A program made the translations under genes and the position numbers. The notes below the pieces were generated by a model, which saw only the letters and a list, made by a program, of their open reading frames with translations, was not told the DNA's origin and made no database searches. Positions 1 through 8,229 of a stretch of DNA of 64,000 nt are shown here, one piece after another. The stretch spans positions 7,117-71,116 of the forward strand of contig CAJTPN010000017.1 in the NCBI GenBank assembly GCA_910578185.1, written 5' to 3'. How positions within the stretch are numbered: position 1 is the first letter of the stretch; each line of letters starts with the position of its first letter. This DNA comes from an uncultured Acetatifactor sp. (GTDB lineage Bacteria; Bacillota; Clostridia; Lachnospirales; Lachnospiraceae).

Positions 1-423
1 TACGGCCCTTATGATCAGCCCAATACCATGGTCATGTCTACCATAGGCAAGCTTTTGCAGGGAGAAACGCCTGCGCTGACAAAAGGTGAGCAAAAATGGG
101 ATTACTTATATTCCAAGGATGCCGCAAGGGCGCTTGTTCTTCTGGCCGAACACGGTGTTAATGGGAAAACATATTGCATTGGCAGTGGAAAAGCTATACC
201 ACTGATTACTTATGCCAAACAGATTCGCGATGCCATTGACAAAAACGCTGCTTTGGGCATTGGGGAAATCCCTTATAGTCCCAAACAGGTCATGTATTTA
301 TGCGCAGACATCTCCGACCTTACAGAAGATACCGGTTTTACACCCGTTTACACCTTTGGCGAAGGGACATTTGACACCGTTACATGGTACAAACAACATT
401 ATGGCAACAGCATACCAATTTAA
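1..423 (+). CDS. NAD-dependent sugar epimerase/dehydratase, C-terminal part
   Basis: The open frame runs in from the left edge, starting YGPYDQPNT, so the first ATG at 28 is internal and the gene is 5'-truncated by the window. The visible 140 residues look like the C-terminal substrate-binding part of an extended short-chain dehydrogenase: a 'W-D-Y-L-Y-S-K-D-A-A-R-A' segment (the usual V/I-x-D-x-A-x-A stretch) followed by 'GKTYCIGSGKAIPL'. Such enzymes make or modify nucleotide sugars (4,6-dehydratase, 4-epimerase, abequose/paratose synthase types); the exact reaction cannot be told without the Rossmann half and catalytic YxxxK. It is followed after 81 bp by a polyprenyl-type glycosyltransferase, so a role in surface glycan precursor supply is inferred. 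Confidence 0.8.
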   Translation, partial: YGPYDQPNTMVMSTIGKLLQGETPALTKGEQKWDYLYSKDAARALVLLAEHGVNGKTYCIGSGKAIPLITYAKQIRDAIDKNAALGIGEIPYSPKQVMYLCADISDLTEDTGFTPVYTFGEGTFDTVTWYKQHYGNSIPI

Positions 424-504
424 GATTAAGGAACCGCTTCCTTTGCAGATCATGCAAAAGCAACAAGCGCGCTAAGGCAAAGCCGGACGCGTCGGAGGAT
501 TCAG

Positions 505-1437
505 ATGAAAAAAATCAGTATACTGATTCCCTGTTATAACGAAGAAGAAAACGTCGGTCCTATGAGTGAGGCTATCATAACTCTTTTCAGGGATGAATTA
601 AAAAACTATGACTACGAATTACTCTTCATTGATAACGACTCACAGGATAACACACGGCTGCTTTTAAGGGAAATTTGTGAAAAAAACAAAAAAGTAAAGG
701 CCATCTTCAACGCTAAAAATTTCGGACAATTTAATTCTCCTTTTCACGGAATTTTACAGACATCTGGAGATTGCGTTATTTCCATGGTATGCGACTTTCA
801 GGATCCCATCGAATTAATTCCACAATATATCAGAGAATGGGAAAAAGGATATAAGATTGTGATTGGTATCAAAACCAGCAGCAAAGAGAATCCGCTTATG
901 TATCGTCTTAGGGGATTGTATTATAAGTTTATAAAAAAGTTTTCGGATGTGGAACAAATTGAACATTTTACAGGATCCGGGCTTTATGACAGAGCATTTG
1001 TGGAAGTATTAAGAGACCTGAAGGATCCGACACCATTTTTGAGAGGAATTGTTGCAGAGCTGGGCTTTAAACGCAAAGAAATCCCCTATGAACAACCCAA
1101 TCGGCGAGCCGGAAAAACCCACAATACTTTTTATAAGCTTTATGACGCGGCAATGTTAAGCATTACCTCATATACCAAAATCGGCCTCCGAATGTGTACC
1201 TTCTTTGGTATCTTAAGCGGTGGGGCCAGCGCTGTCATTGGCGTTGTGTATTTGATTTGGAAATTGGTTTGCTGGGATAGCTTTGCTCCCGGGATGGCGC
1301 CTGTTTTAATCGGAATGTTCTTCCTGGGCGCGATACAGTTATTTTTTATTGGCTTCATCGGGGAATACATTTTGAGTATCAACCAACGGGTAATGAACAG
1401 GCCGCTGGTGATTGAGGAAGAGCGGATTAATTTTTGA
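505..1437 (+). CDS. GT2 polyprenyl-phosphate glycosyltransferase (GtrB/DPM1-like)
   Basis: 310 residues. The N-terminal GT-A domain begins ISILIPCYNEEENV, has an 'FIDNDSQDNT' nucleotide-sugar segment near residue 41 and a DFQDP metal-binding motif at about 97-101. Two C-terminal membrane helices (about 228-255 and 265-292) end in a 'GFIGEYILSI' motif typical of GtrB/ArnC/DPM1-like enzymes. Such proteins move a sugar from UDP- or GDP-sugar onto undecaprenyl phosphate on the cytoplasmic face. ATG 505 is preceded by GGAGG. The next gene follows immediately. Together with the downstream flippase and large GT-C-like protein it resembles a three-part extracytoplasmic glycosylation module. The family is clear; the sugar is unknown. 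Confidence 0.9.
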   Translation: MKKISILIPCYNEEENVGPMSEAIITLFRDELKNYDYELLFIDNDSQDNTRLLLREICEKNKKVKAIFNAKNFGQFNSPFHGILQTSGDCVISMVCDFQDPIELIPQYIREWEKGYKIVIGIKTSSKENPLMYRLRGLYYKFIKKFSDVEQIEHFTGSGLYDRAFVEVLRDLKDPTPFLRGIVAELGFKRKEIPYEQPNRRAGKTHNTFYKLYDAAMLSITSYTKIGLRMCTFFGILSGGASAVIGVVYLIWKLVCWDSFAPGMAPVLIGMFFLGAIQLFFIGFIGEYILSINQRVMNRPLVIEEERINF

Positions 1438-1478
1438 ACAAAATATATAACATTCTACAAACGGAAAGGAAATGCATA

Positions 1479-2501
1479 ATGAGAAAATTGGATATATTAT
1501 ATCTTACCGATAATAATTACGCTACCTTTGCAGGCGTATCCATAACCTCTCTGTTCATGAACAACAAACATATAGATAAAATCACGGTATATTTGATCGA
1601 CGACCAAATTTCTAAAGAAAACAAGGAACGTTTTCAACAATTAGCTCAAGATTTTAATCAGGAGATTGTTTTTTTAGACTTGACTGAAGGCATTCGGATT
1701 TTAGAACAAATGGGCATACCCAAATATCGGAACTCCTATACTACATACTTAAAACTTTTTGCCTTTAACCTGTTGCCTGATAATGTAAAACGTATTTTTT
1801 TCATAGACAGTGATACAATTGTCGTTGATGATATAAGCGAAATGATTGATCTCGACATGGGAAATTGTATTATAGGCGCTGTTCGTGATGGGATTACACA
1901 TCCTTATAAAGTCGCTCTCGGCTATCCTGAAAATGACAGTTGGTTTAATATGGGAGTAATGCTGGTGGATGTGGAAAAATGGAAAAAAGATAATTCCCAG
2001 CAAAAAATAATTGAACAGTTAAAAAAAAGAAAAGGTTATGTAGCTGTAGATCAGGATCTGCTCAATATTACACAACATGGGAATATTATGACATTACATC
2101 CCAAATATAACGCAACGCCTCATCATTATGTCTATAAAGAAAAAGATTTTCGTAAAGCCTTTCCACAAGGAGGCTTTTATACAGATATGGAGATCATGGA
2201 GGAAGCACAAAAGCATCCTGTAATTCGTCACTTTGAACGGTTTGTTGGGGAGTCTGCCTGGAATGCCAACTCTGCCCATCCTTTTGCCTCTCTGTTTGAT
2301 GAATATTTGGTTAAATCGCTATGGAAAGACTATGAGAAAGTACCTGCAAATTTAACCGGAGTACTTAAGATTGAAAATATCCTTTACCGTATTCTGCCAC
2401 ACAAGGTTTTTCTATACATATATGCCCGTGCTTTTAAACGATATTTATTGAATACAAATAAAAAATTGGAATCTATAACAAATATTGCAAGTATATCATA
2501 A
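1479..2501 (+). CDS. Glycosyltransferase family 8 protein
   Basis: 340 residues from ATG 1479. I prefer this to the upstream TTG at 1434 because GGAAAGGA sits at an ideal distance before 1479, and the family consensus begins exactly here (LDILYLTDNNYATFAGVSI). The DSD metal/UDP-binding motif lies at about 110-112 (FFIDSDTIVVDD). An 'SWFNMGVMLVDVEKW' block and a later 'DQDLLN' block are typical of GT8 (LgtC/GspA-like) retaining galactosyl- or glucosyltransferases. The C-terminus after residue 290 is basic and aromatic and could touch the membrane. It lies in the polysaccharide operon, 18 bp before the flippase. Donor and acceptor cannot be read from sequence. Confidence 0.9.
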   Translation: MRKLDILYLTDNNYATFAGVSITSLFMNNKHIDKITVYLIDDQISKENKERFQQLAQDFNQEIVFLDLTEGIRILEQMGIPKYRNSYTTYLKLFAFNLLPDNVKRIFFIDSDTIVVDDISEMIDLDMGNCIIGAVRDGITHPYKVALGYPENDSWFNMGVMLVDVEKWKKDNSQQKIIEQLKKRKGYVAVDQDLLNITQHGNIMTLHPKYNATPHHYVYKEKDFRKAFPQGGFYTDMEIMEEAQKHPVIRHFERFVGESAWNANSAHPFASLFDEYLVKSLWKDYEKVPANLTGVLKIENILYRILPHKVFLYIYARAFKRYLLNTNKKLESITNIASIS

Positions 2502-2519
2502 TGTTATGGAGGTTTAAGG

Positions 2520-3755
2520 TTGAACCTGAAAAAAGATGCCTTTATTAATACTATCGGGAATTTTTTTTATATGGGAGTGCTCTGGTTAATGAGTATTTTG
2601 ACCGTACGGCTTGGAAACTTTGAAATTGCAGGTTATTTTTCTTTAGCATTGACTACTTCCAATATCTATATTTCTCTGGCATCATATACCATCAGATTAT
2701 TTTATGCCGCAGATGTTGATATTCGTTTTAGAGATAACCAATACTTTTTACTGCGGTTACTGACAACCTGCTGCAGTGCGATTTTATGTCTGTCTGGTTC
2801 TTTCATAATTGGATACACCAATTACCAGGTTGTTATTATTGTATTATTTTATATTTATAAGTGTTTTGAAATGATGTCAGATATCCTATATGGATGCTTA
2901 CAGCGTCATGGGAAATTATACTTATGTGGATATTCACTTATCTTAAAGTCATTATTGAGTCTAATGGGATTTGCAGCAACGCTGTTTTTATTTAAAAACT
3001 TAATTGCTGCACTTGTAGTTATTGTCTGTATAGCAGCACTGACCTTTGGAATTGTGGATATGGGAATGGTAAAACATTTAAAGATTAATATTGGGAAATT
3101 TAATAAAGAGGACTTTGGAAAAACGCTGTTTTTATTACGAATCTGCTTTCCGTTTTTTTGGGTAGGACTATGTTATAATCTCCTGCCTTCAATTCCAAGA
3201 TTGGCTTTTGAACGATTATATACCGCCGAGCAATTTGGTATATATTCTTCAATATCTACTGTTACTGTATTAATTTCTACTGCGGTAAGCTGTATTACCG
3301 TAGTTATCATACCCAGACTAGCCGAACTTTACCATCAAAAAAAAACGCAACAGTTTCTTAAAGTAAATATAATATGTATTGCTGCGGTTATAATGGGTGG
3401 AATAATTACCTTACTCTTAGCAGACATCTATGGAGAATGGTTTTTAACCTTACTTTTTGGTGCTGAAATCACTCCCTTTGTCTCTGTATTCCGCCTAATA
3501 ATTATAGCTTCCATATTAACATCCATAGTAATTTGCTTCAATAATTTTTTTGCTGCCGTAAATCAACAACAGCGCTTGCTTCCGGGATGCGTATCCGCGA
3601 CCTTTATTTGTATCATAACTGCAATTCCCTTATGTGAAAGATTTTACATGAATGGAGTTGCACTTAGCCTTATATTATCTCAAGGGTTAGAAATACTTGT
3701 CTTATTAATCGCTGTAATAAAAATTATCCGAAAAATGAACGCTCAAAGGGGATAG
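2520..3755 (+). CDS. Polysaccharide flippase-like membrane protein (Wzx/MOP superfamily)
   Basis: 411 residues, almost entirely hydrophobic, with about 12 predicted membrane segments. The opening KKDAFINTIGNFFYMGVLWLM and spacing of helices are those of Wzx/RfbX-type lipid-linked oligosaccharide exporters. Start is TTG 2520, supported by TGGAGG at 2507-2512 seven bases upstream; no in-frame ATG is nearby. It would flip a polyprenyl-linked sugar or oligosaccharide across the membrane for the adjacent GT-C-like protein or a polymerase. The gene is AT-rich. The MOP assignment rests on topology and opening motif, not on a single signature residue. Confidence 0.8.
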   Translation: MNLKKDAFINTIGNFFYMGVLWLMSILTVRLGNFEIAGYFSLALTTSNIYISLASYTIRLFYAADVDIRFRDNQYFLLRLLTTCCSAILCLSGSFIIGYTNYQVVIIVLFYIYKCFEMMSDILYGCLQRHGKLYLCGYSLILKSLLSLMGFAATLFLFKNLIAALVVIVCIAALTFGIVDMGMVKHLKINIGKFNKEDFGKTLFLLRICFPFFWVGLCYNLLPSIPRLAFERLYTAEQFGIYSSISTVTVLISTAVSCITVVIIPRLAELYHQKKTQQFLKVNIICIAAVIMGGIITLLLADIYGEWFLTLLFGAEITPFVSVFRLIIIASILTSIVICFNNFFAAVNQQQRLLPGCVSATFICIITAIPLCERFYMNGVALSLILSQGLEILVLLIAVIKIIRKMNAQRG

Positions 3756-3759
3756 CTGA

Positions 3760-5823
3760 ATGAATCCTGTATATAAATATAAGATAGGCAAGGCTTTATA
3801 CTTTATAACTCTCTTTCTCTTTCTGCTGGCATTGGTATTGACTAAATTTGATTCGGTGTCAAGTAATATAATATTCATAGTAACATTGGGAGCTTTTTTT
3901 ATTGGAACTTTCCTGCTTTGTTTCGGAAGAAATAAAATTGATTTCGATACAGGAGTACAGCTTTGTTTTGTCGTGTTCCCTGTTACAATCTTTTGGATAC
4001 TGACACTTAGAAAAAACATAATACATCAAATGCCATATAATGCTGCGATCGCTTATACAGGATGTGTTGTTTTATTGCTGTCTGCCATATTCATATTACA
4101 ATCAATTATACCAAGCGTTCGATTCGCTGAAATAAAAAATAAATTTATTACCTTTTGGGCAGAAAATTACTACATAATTCCGATAATAATAATTTATACT
4201 TTATGCTACATTCCATGCTTTTTTTTATTGTTCAAGTCTGATAGTAATACTTATTACCTGTCCATCGTCCAAAATCAGGGCGGATGGAATTTTACGCTAA
4301 ACAATTTAAATTGTTTTAAAATGGGTTATCATCTGACATATGGCTATTCTCTTTATGCATTTTTAGGAAACTATTTGTGTCGTGTATGGGGAATCGGAAT
4401 CCGATTTGTCAACTTGCTATTTGTTTATATTAGTATTTTCTGCATCAATGATATTATTAAAAAGATAATGCCTCAAAGTACACGCTTGTTTAGAGCCATG
4501 ATCCTGTGTCTGTTTGCCTATAATCCCTTATTCTTGGGAATTATCCAAGAATTAAACATAGATATGCCCATGGCCTGTTTCTTTATTTGGTTTGTTTGGG
4601 CATACATGAACAAGAAACGCATATATACAGTATATTTCTCCTGTTTACTATGTTTTTCAAAAGAAATAGGCATTGTATTACTGGCAGGTTTTATAACAGG
4701 AACCTTTTTCTGGAGAATATTGCAGAATTTTAAAAATATAACTTTTAAGAATATAATTAAATGTTATGCCTATTATGAATGGCTGATTTCATTTGCTCCT
4801 TTATTATTCGTAACAAACATGCTTTTTCTTAACAATAAATGGGGCGAAAAAACCGTAAGCGTACCAAGGCAATTAGGATTGGTTAATTCGTTACAGTTGA
4901 ATCCTGAATATATAATCATTAAATTGCAGCAAATATTTATATTAAATTTTCAATGGGTAATAATACCTATAATTTGCCTCTTCCTAGTCAAATTATTTAC
5001 CAAGAAAACAACTTTTAAGTTGAAGGAATCAATAACCGGAATAATTTGTTCTTATATTTTCTTTCTTATTTTCCAGTTATTGTATTTTACATATCCCCAT
5101 TACAGGTATCTTCAGGTAAATGCATTTTTTGATATGTTGTTTATCGGATGTATGATAAACTATGTTTTCAGCCGGGAAACAATAAAAAGTATATTATGCG
5201 GTTTTATCGCTATATTATTTTTTATACAATCCTTTTATTACATTGATATTTTGAGCAACGCCCTATTTCGATCCATCAATATTGGAAATGGCAATATATT
5301 ATCTTTAGCTTATTATTGTGATGCTCCTGATACGCCATATATTTTATGGAGTGAAAAAGAAGGCGCAGATCTAAGCAATGAAAAATTCAGAGACTATGTG
5401 CAAAACAATCGACAATATTTAGGTTTTGAATATTGCTTTGAAAAGTTGCTTGCTGAAATACAATATAACGAATCAGTTGCCATAATTTTATCTCCCATTT
5501 ATTCGGATGCCTATTGGGGAAACGAAACATGGACAATAGTTAATATGTTTGGTGTATATGATAAAAGCTTGCTTCACTGGAATACACGATGGAAACAGAT
5601 TACATATGAGCCTACCGATATACCATTAAATTTCATTAGTCCAAATTCCATTCATGATCAAACATTAAACTATGAATCGATATGGTACATAGAACTACCT
5701 TACGAAACCCAATACAATACTTTTCCTATCGAATGTATTATCACAGATCAAATTACAGTAAGGTACTTTAACTGGTTTTTAAACGCCTATAAACTACAGC
5801 CATTAAAAACGGAAGGCAAATAA
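3760..5823 (+). CDS. Large polytopic membrane protein, probable GT-C glycosyltransferase
   Basis: 687 residues. About 11-13 hydrophobic helices fill residues 1-500 and a soluble region of roughly 180 residues follows. The first long outer loop holds 'FKSDSNTYY', an acidic position where GT-C enzymes carry their catalytic Asp. A later 'FSKEIGIVLL' resembles the short motif between helices in ArnT/PMT-like proteins. GT-C proteins use polyprenyl-phosphate sugars on the outer face, which fits the GtrB-like enzyme (505) and flippase (2520) in the same operon. It begins 4 bp after the flippase stop, behind AAAGGGG. It could instead be a polysaccharide polymerase (Wzy). Strongly AT-rich. Family identity is an inference. 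Confidence 0.6.
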   Translation: MNPVYKYKIGKALYFITLFLFLLALVLTKFDSVSSNIIFIVTLGAFFIGTFLLCFGRNKIDFDTGVQLCFVVFPVTIFWILTLRKNIIHQMPYNAAIAYTGCVVLLLSAIFILQSIIPSVRFAEIKNKFITFWAENYYIIPIIIIYTLCYIPCFFLLFKSDSNTYYLSIVQNQGGWNFTLNNLNCFKMGYHLTYGYSLYAFLGNYLCRVWGIGIRFVNLLFVYISIFCINDIIKKIMPQSTRLFRAMILCLFAYNPLFLGIIQELNIDMPMACFFIWFVWAYMNKKRIYTVYFSCLLCFSKEIGIVLLAGFITGTFFWRILQNFKNITFKNIIKCYAYYEWLISFAPLLFVTNMLFLNNKWGEKTVSVPRQLGLVNSLQLNPEYIIIKLQQIFILNFQWVIIPIICLFLVKLFTKKTTFKLKESITGIICSYIFFLIFQLLYFTYPHYRYLQVNAFFDMLFIGCMINYVFSRETIKSILCGFIAILFFIQSFYYIDILSNALFRSINIGNGNILSLAYYCDAPDTPYILWSEKEGADLSNEKFRDYVQNNRQYLGFEYCFEKLLAEIQYNESVAIILSPIYSDAYWGNETWTIVNMFGVYDKSLLHWNTRWKQITYEPTDIPLNFISPNSIHDQTLNYESIWYIELPYETQYNTFPIECIITDQITVRYFNWFLNAYKLQPLKTEGK

Positions 5824-5858
5824 TATTAAATAATAGACACCAACCTTGAGGGAATAAT

Positions 5859-6707
5859 ATGAGACTATTTCACAAAGGGCTGTTTTTTGCCCGCATTTTT
5901 ACGTCAACCACATTATTAATCATATTGGGAGTAATAATAATCAATAGAAATCCAAATTTGTTTTTTTTCGATGCTTTTGCCAAATCCTTCCCTTGGGCCG
6001 GTTCCGGCAGTTTGGAGGATCCTTTTATAATAAACAGCCTGGAAGATCTGATTGCTTTGCGGGATAGCGTTAACTCGGGGACTTCTTTTGAAGGATTCAA
6101 TTTTTTGCAAACATCAAATATAGATCTCGGAAAAAGCAATCTATGGATTCCTATTGGCGAGTTCGGAAGCGGAAATTATTTTTATGGTACATATGACGGC
6201 GGCTCAAATCAAATAATTAATTTAAACTTTGGTAGTTGTAAGATTATAAACAGCAATAATGGCGGACTCTTTGGTACACTGGGTGGACAAGTTCTTAATC
6301 TGGGAATTGAAAGCGGAAGAATTGAGGGAGATTATGTAGGAAGTATTGCCAGTCATTCCATTGGAGACAGGGCAGCAATAATAAACTGCTATAATAAGGC
6401 AACAATAATTGGAAGCGGAAGAGCCGGCGGCATATGTGATAATTTTACAGGCGGTTCCGTAATAAATTGTATCAATTATGGTAATGTTTCCGCCGCAGAA
6501 AGCGCTCAGATCATATCCTATAATGCAGACTATTGCCTGAATGTTTTTCCAATAGAAAATGCGGTAAATGCAAATTATCGGGGGATACTCGCAAATTATA
6601 TTTCTTCTAATGATGTTGATTATCGGGACTTTCTGAACAAAGGGATTGAATATCTTCATTCCGCAGATATTCTTCCGGAATCAGAGCTAAAATATTGGTC
6701 CTATTGA
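5859..6707 (+). CDS. GLUG-motif surface protein with N-terminal membrane anchor
   Basis: 282 residues, ATG 5859 behind GAGGGA. A hydrophobic helix at about 13-29 (ARIFTSTTLLIILGVIII) acts as anchor or uncleaved signal. Then comes 'GSGSLEDPFIINSLEDLIALRD', the usual entry to the M26/GLUG repeat fold (GxGTxxxPYxIxxxxxLxxl). After it are repeated 'GGLFGTLGGQVLNLGIESGRIEGDYVGSIA' and 'GGICDNFTGGSVINCINYGNVS' units typical of GLUG right-handed beta-helix proteins. No protease motif is present. Such repeats occur in adhesins and cell-wall proteins. Its place between the GT-C-like and MBOAT genes suggests a partner of glycan assembly or modification, but nothing in the sequence proves that. Confidence 0.65.
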   Translation: MRLFHKGLFFARIFTSTTLLIILGVIIINRNPNLFFFDAFAKSFPWAGSGSLEDPFIINSLEDLIALRDSVNSGTSFEGFNFLQTSNIDLGKSNLWIPIGEFGSGNYFYGTYDGGSNQIINLNFGSCKIINSNNGGLFGTLGGQVLNLGIESGRIEGDYVGSIASHSIGDRAAIINCYNKATIIGSGRAGGICDNFTGGSVINCINYGNVSAAESAQIISYNADYCLNVFPIENAVNANYRGILANYISSNDVDYRDFLNKGIEYLHSADILPESELKYWSY

Positions 6708-6722
6708 CAAAGGAGATATCTC

Positions 6723-8210
6723 ATGCAATTTATATCTGTTTATTTTCTTATTTTTATGAGCCTTCTGTTGATAGGCTATTATATCGTTCCCGGGAAATTC
6801 CGATATTTATTTTTATTGGCCTGCAACATATTGATTTACTTAAGTTGGATTACAAATTGGGGAAGCATTTTCTCTATTATTGCAGTTACCCTGATTACTT
6901 GGTCGGGAACATCATTGTTCCCTAAAATATCAGAAAAAAGATTGCGCAGAACTGTTTTGATAATAACCTCAATATTGACTGTAGGTTTTCTAATATATTT
7001 TAAATATGCCCAATTCTTCTTTGAAAACCTGAATTCCCTGTTTTCTTTTCTGGGGACAGAAATTCAGGTCAAATATCGGTCTCCTTTTATGCCGATCGGT
7101 ATTTCCTTTTTCACATTTCAAACGTTAAGCTATGTTTTTGATGTCTACCGGGAAAAGACCGATGTGGAAAAAAACATCTTCCGTTATGCCGCATATGCAA
7201 CCTTTTTTCCAACAATTTTGTCCGGACCGATTGAACGTTCGGAAAGCCTGCTTGAACAGATAAAAAACCTTGGTTCCAAAGGATTTCATATGCAAAATAT
7301 CCGCAATGGTATGGTTTTGACAATTTGGGGGGGGTACATAAAATATGTTATTGTGGATAGATTCGCTGTTATAAGTGATGCTGTTTTTCAGTCATATGAT
7401 TCCTTTGGAACAGTGATACTGTGTCTGGGCGCTGTTTGTTATACCCTGCAAATCTATTGTGACTTTATATCATACTCTCTTATTGCGCTTGGACTTGGAA
7501 AAATGTTGGGGATTGAAGTAACTGAAAATTTCAATGCCCCTTATTTTGCCCGGTCGGTTCAGGAATTTTGGAGACGATGGCACATTTCTTTAAGTACATG
7601 GTTTCGGGATTATGTATACATCCCTTTGGGCGGGAGCAGATGTTCCTCCCTACACAAGTACCGAAATTTATTTATCACATTTTTGGTGAGTGGATTATGG
7701 CATGGAGCAAATTGGACTTTTATTGTATGGGGGATGATACATGGAATCAGCCAAATCATTGGCGGCGCAACAGTATCCTTAAAAAAAAGATTATACGGAG
7801 TTTTACATATAAAGCAAGATTGTTTCAGCTTTCGGCTGGGCCAGCGCATGTCAACCTTGGGTTTAGTATCATTTGCCTGGATCTTTTTCAGGGCTGACTC
7901 TTTGTTTATTGCCGTTAACTACATTAAAAGAATGATAAGCACGCCTGATTTATGGACACTCTTTAACGGAGCGTTATATGATCTTGGCCTGGATACCTTG
8001 CAGATGAACATACTTTTAATTTCATTCATAGTATTCATAACTGTGGATTACCTTAAATATAAAACACATAAAAATATTGATATTCTGCTTTTTGAGCAAA
8101 ATTATATATTCTATTGTTTGGCTATTATTTTGTTATTTTTAGCAACACTTGTATTTGGCATGTATGGGCCGGAATTTAATTCCCAAGAGTTTATATACTT
8201 CCAATTTTAA
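6723..8210 (+). CDS. MBOAT-family O-acyltransferase (AlgI/DltB-like)
   Basis: 495 residues with about ten membrane helices. The MBOAT core is clear: 'PFMPIGISFFTFQTLSYVFDVYR' near 120-140, 'FFPTILSGPIER', 'FWRRWHISLSTWFRDYVYIPLGG' near 281-303, and 'SGLWHGANWTFIVWG' with the catalytic-type His at 327. These proteins move acetyl groups from cytoplasmic acetyl-CoA through the membrane to a periplasmic or wall-side acceptor enzyme. ATG 6723 has AAAGGAGA upstream. The next gene encodes an SGNH protein, the usual partner (as AlgI with AlgJ/AlgX, or DltB with DltD), so O-acetylation of the exported polysaccharide is likely. Confidence 0.92.
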   Translation: MQFISVYFLIFMSLLLIGYYIVPGKFRYLFLLACNILIYLSWITNWGSIFSIIAVTLITWSGTSLFPKISEKRLRRTVLIITSILTVGFLIYFKYAQFFFENLNSLFSFLGTEIQVKYRSPFMPIGISFFTFQTLSYVFDVYREKTDVEKNIFRYAAYATFFPTILSGPIERSESLLEQIKNLGSKGFHMQNIRNGMVLTIWGGYIKYVIVDRFAVISDAVFQSYDSFGTVILCLGAVCYTLQIYCDFISYSLIALGLGKMLGIEVTENFNAPYFARSVQEFWRRWHISLSTWFRDYVYIPLGGSRCSSLHKYRNLFITFLVSGLWHGANWTFIVWGMIHGISQIIGGATVSLKKRLYGVLHIKQDCFSFRLGQRMSTLGLVSFAWIFFRADSLFIAVNYIKRMISTPDLWTLFNGALYDLGLDTLQMNILLISFIVFITVDYLKYKTHKNIDILLFEQNYIFYCLAIILLFLATLVFGMYGPEFNSQEFIYFQF

Positions 8211-8229
8211 GAAGAGGGGGGATGTCTTT

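Noticed and set aside
1434..1478. Upstream TTG start for the GT8 gene
   Set aside because: The family N-terminus and GGAAAGGA place the start at 1479; the added 15 residues have no support.
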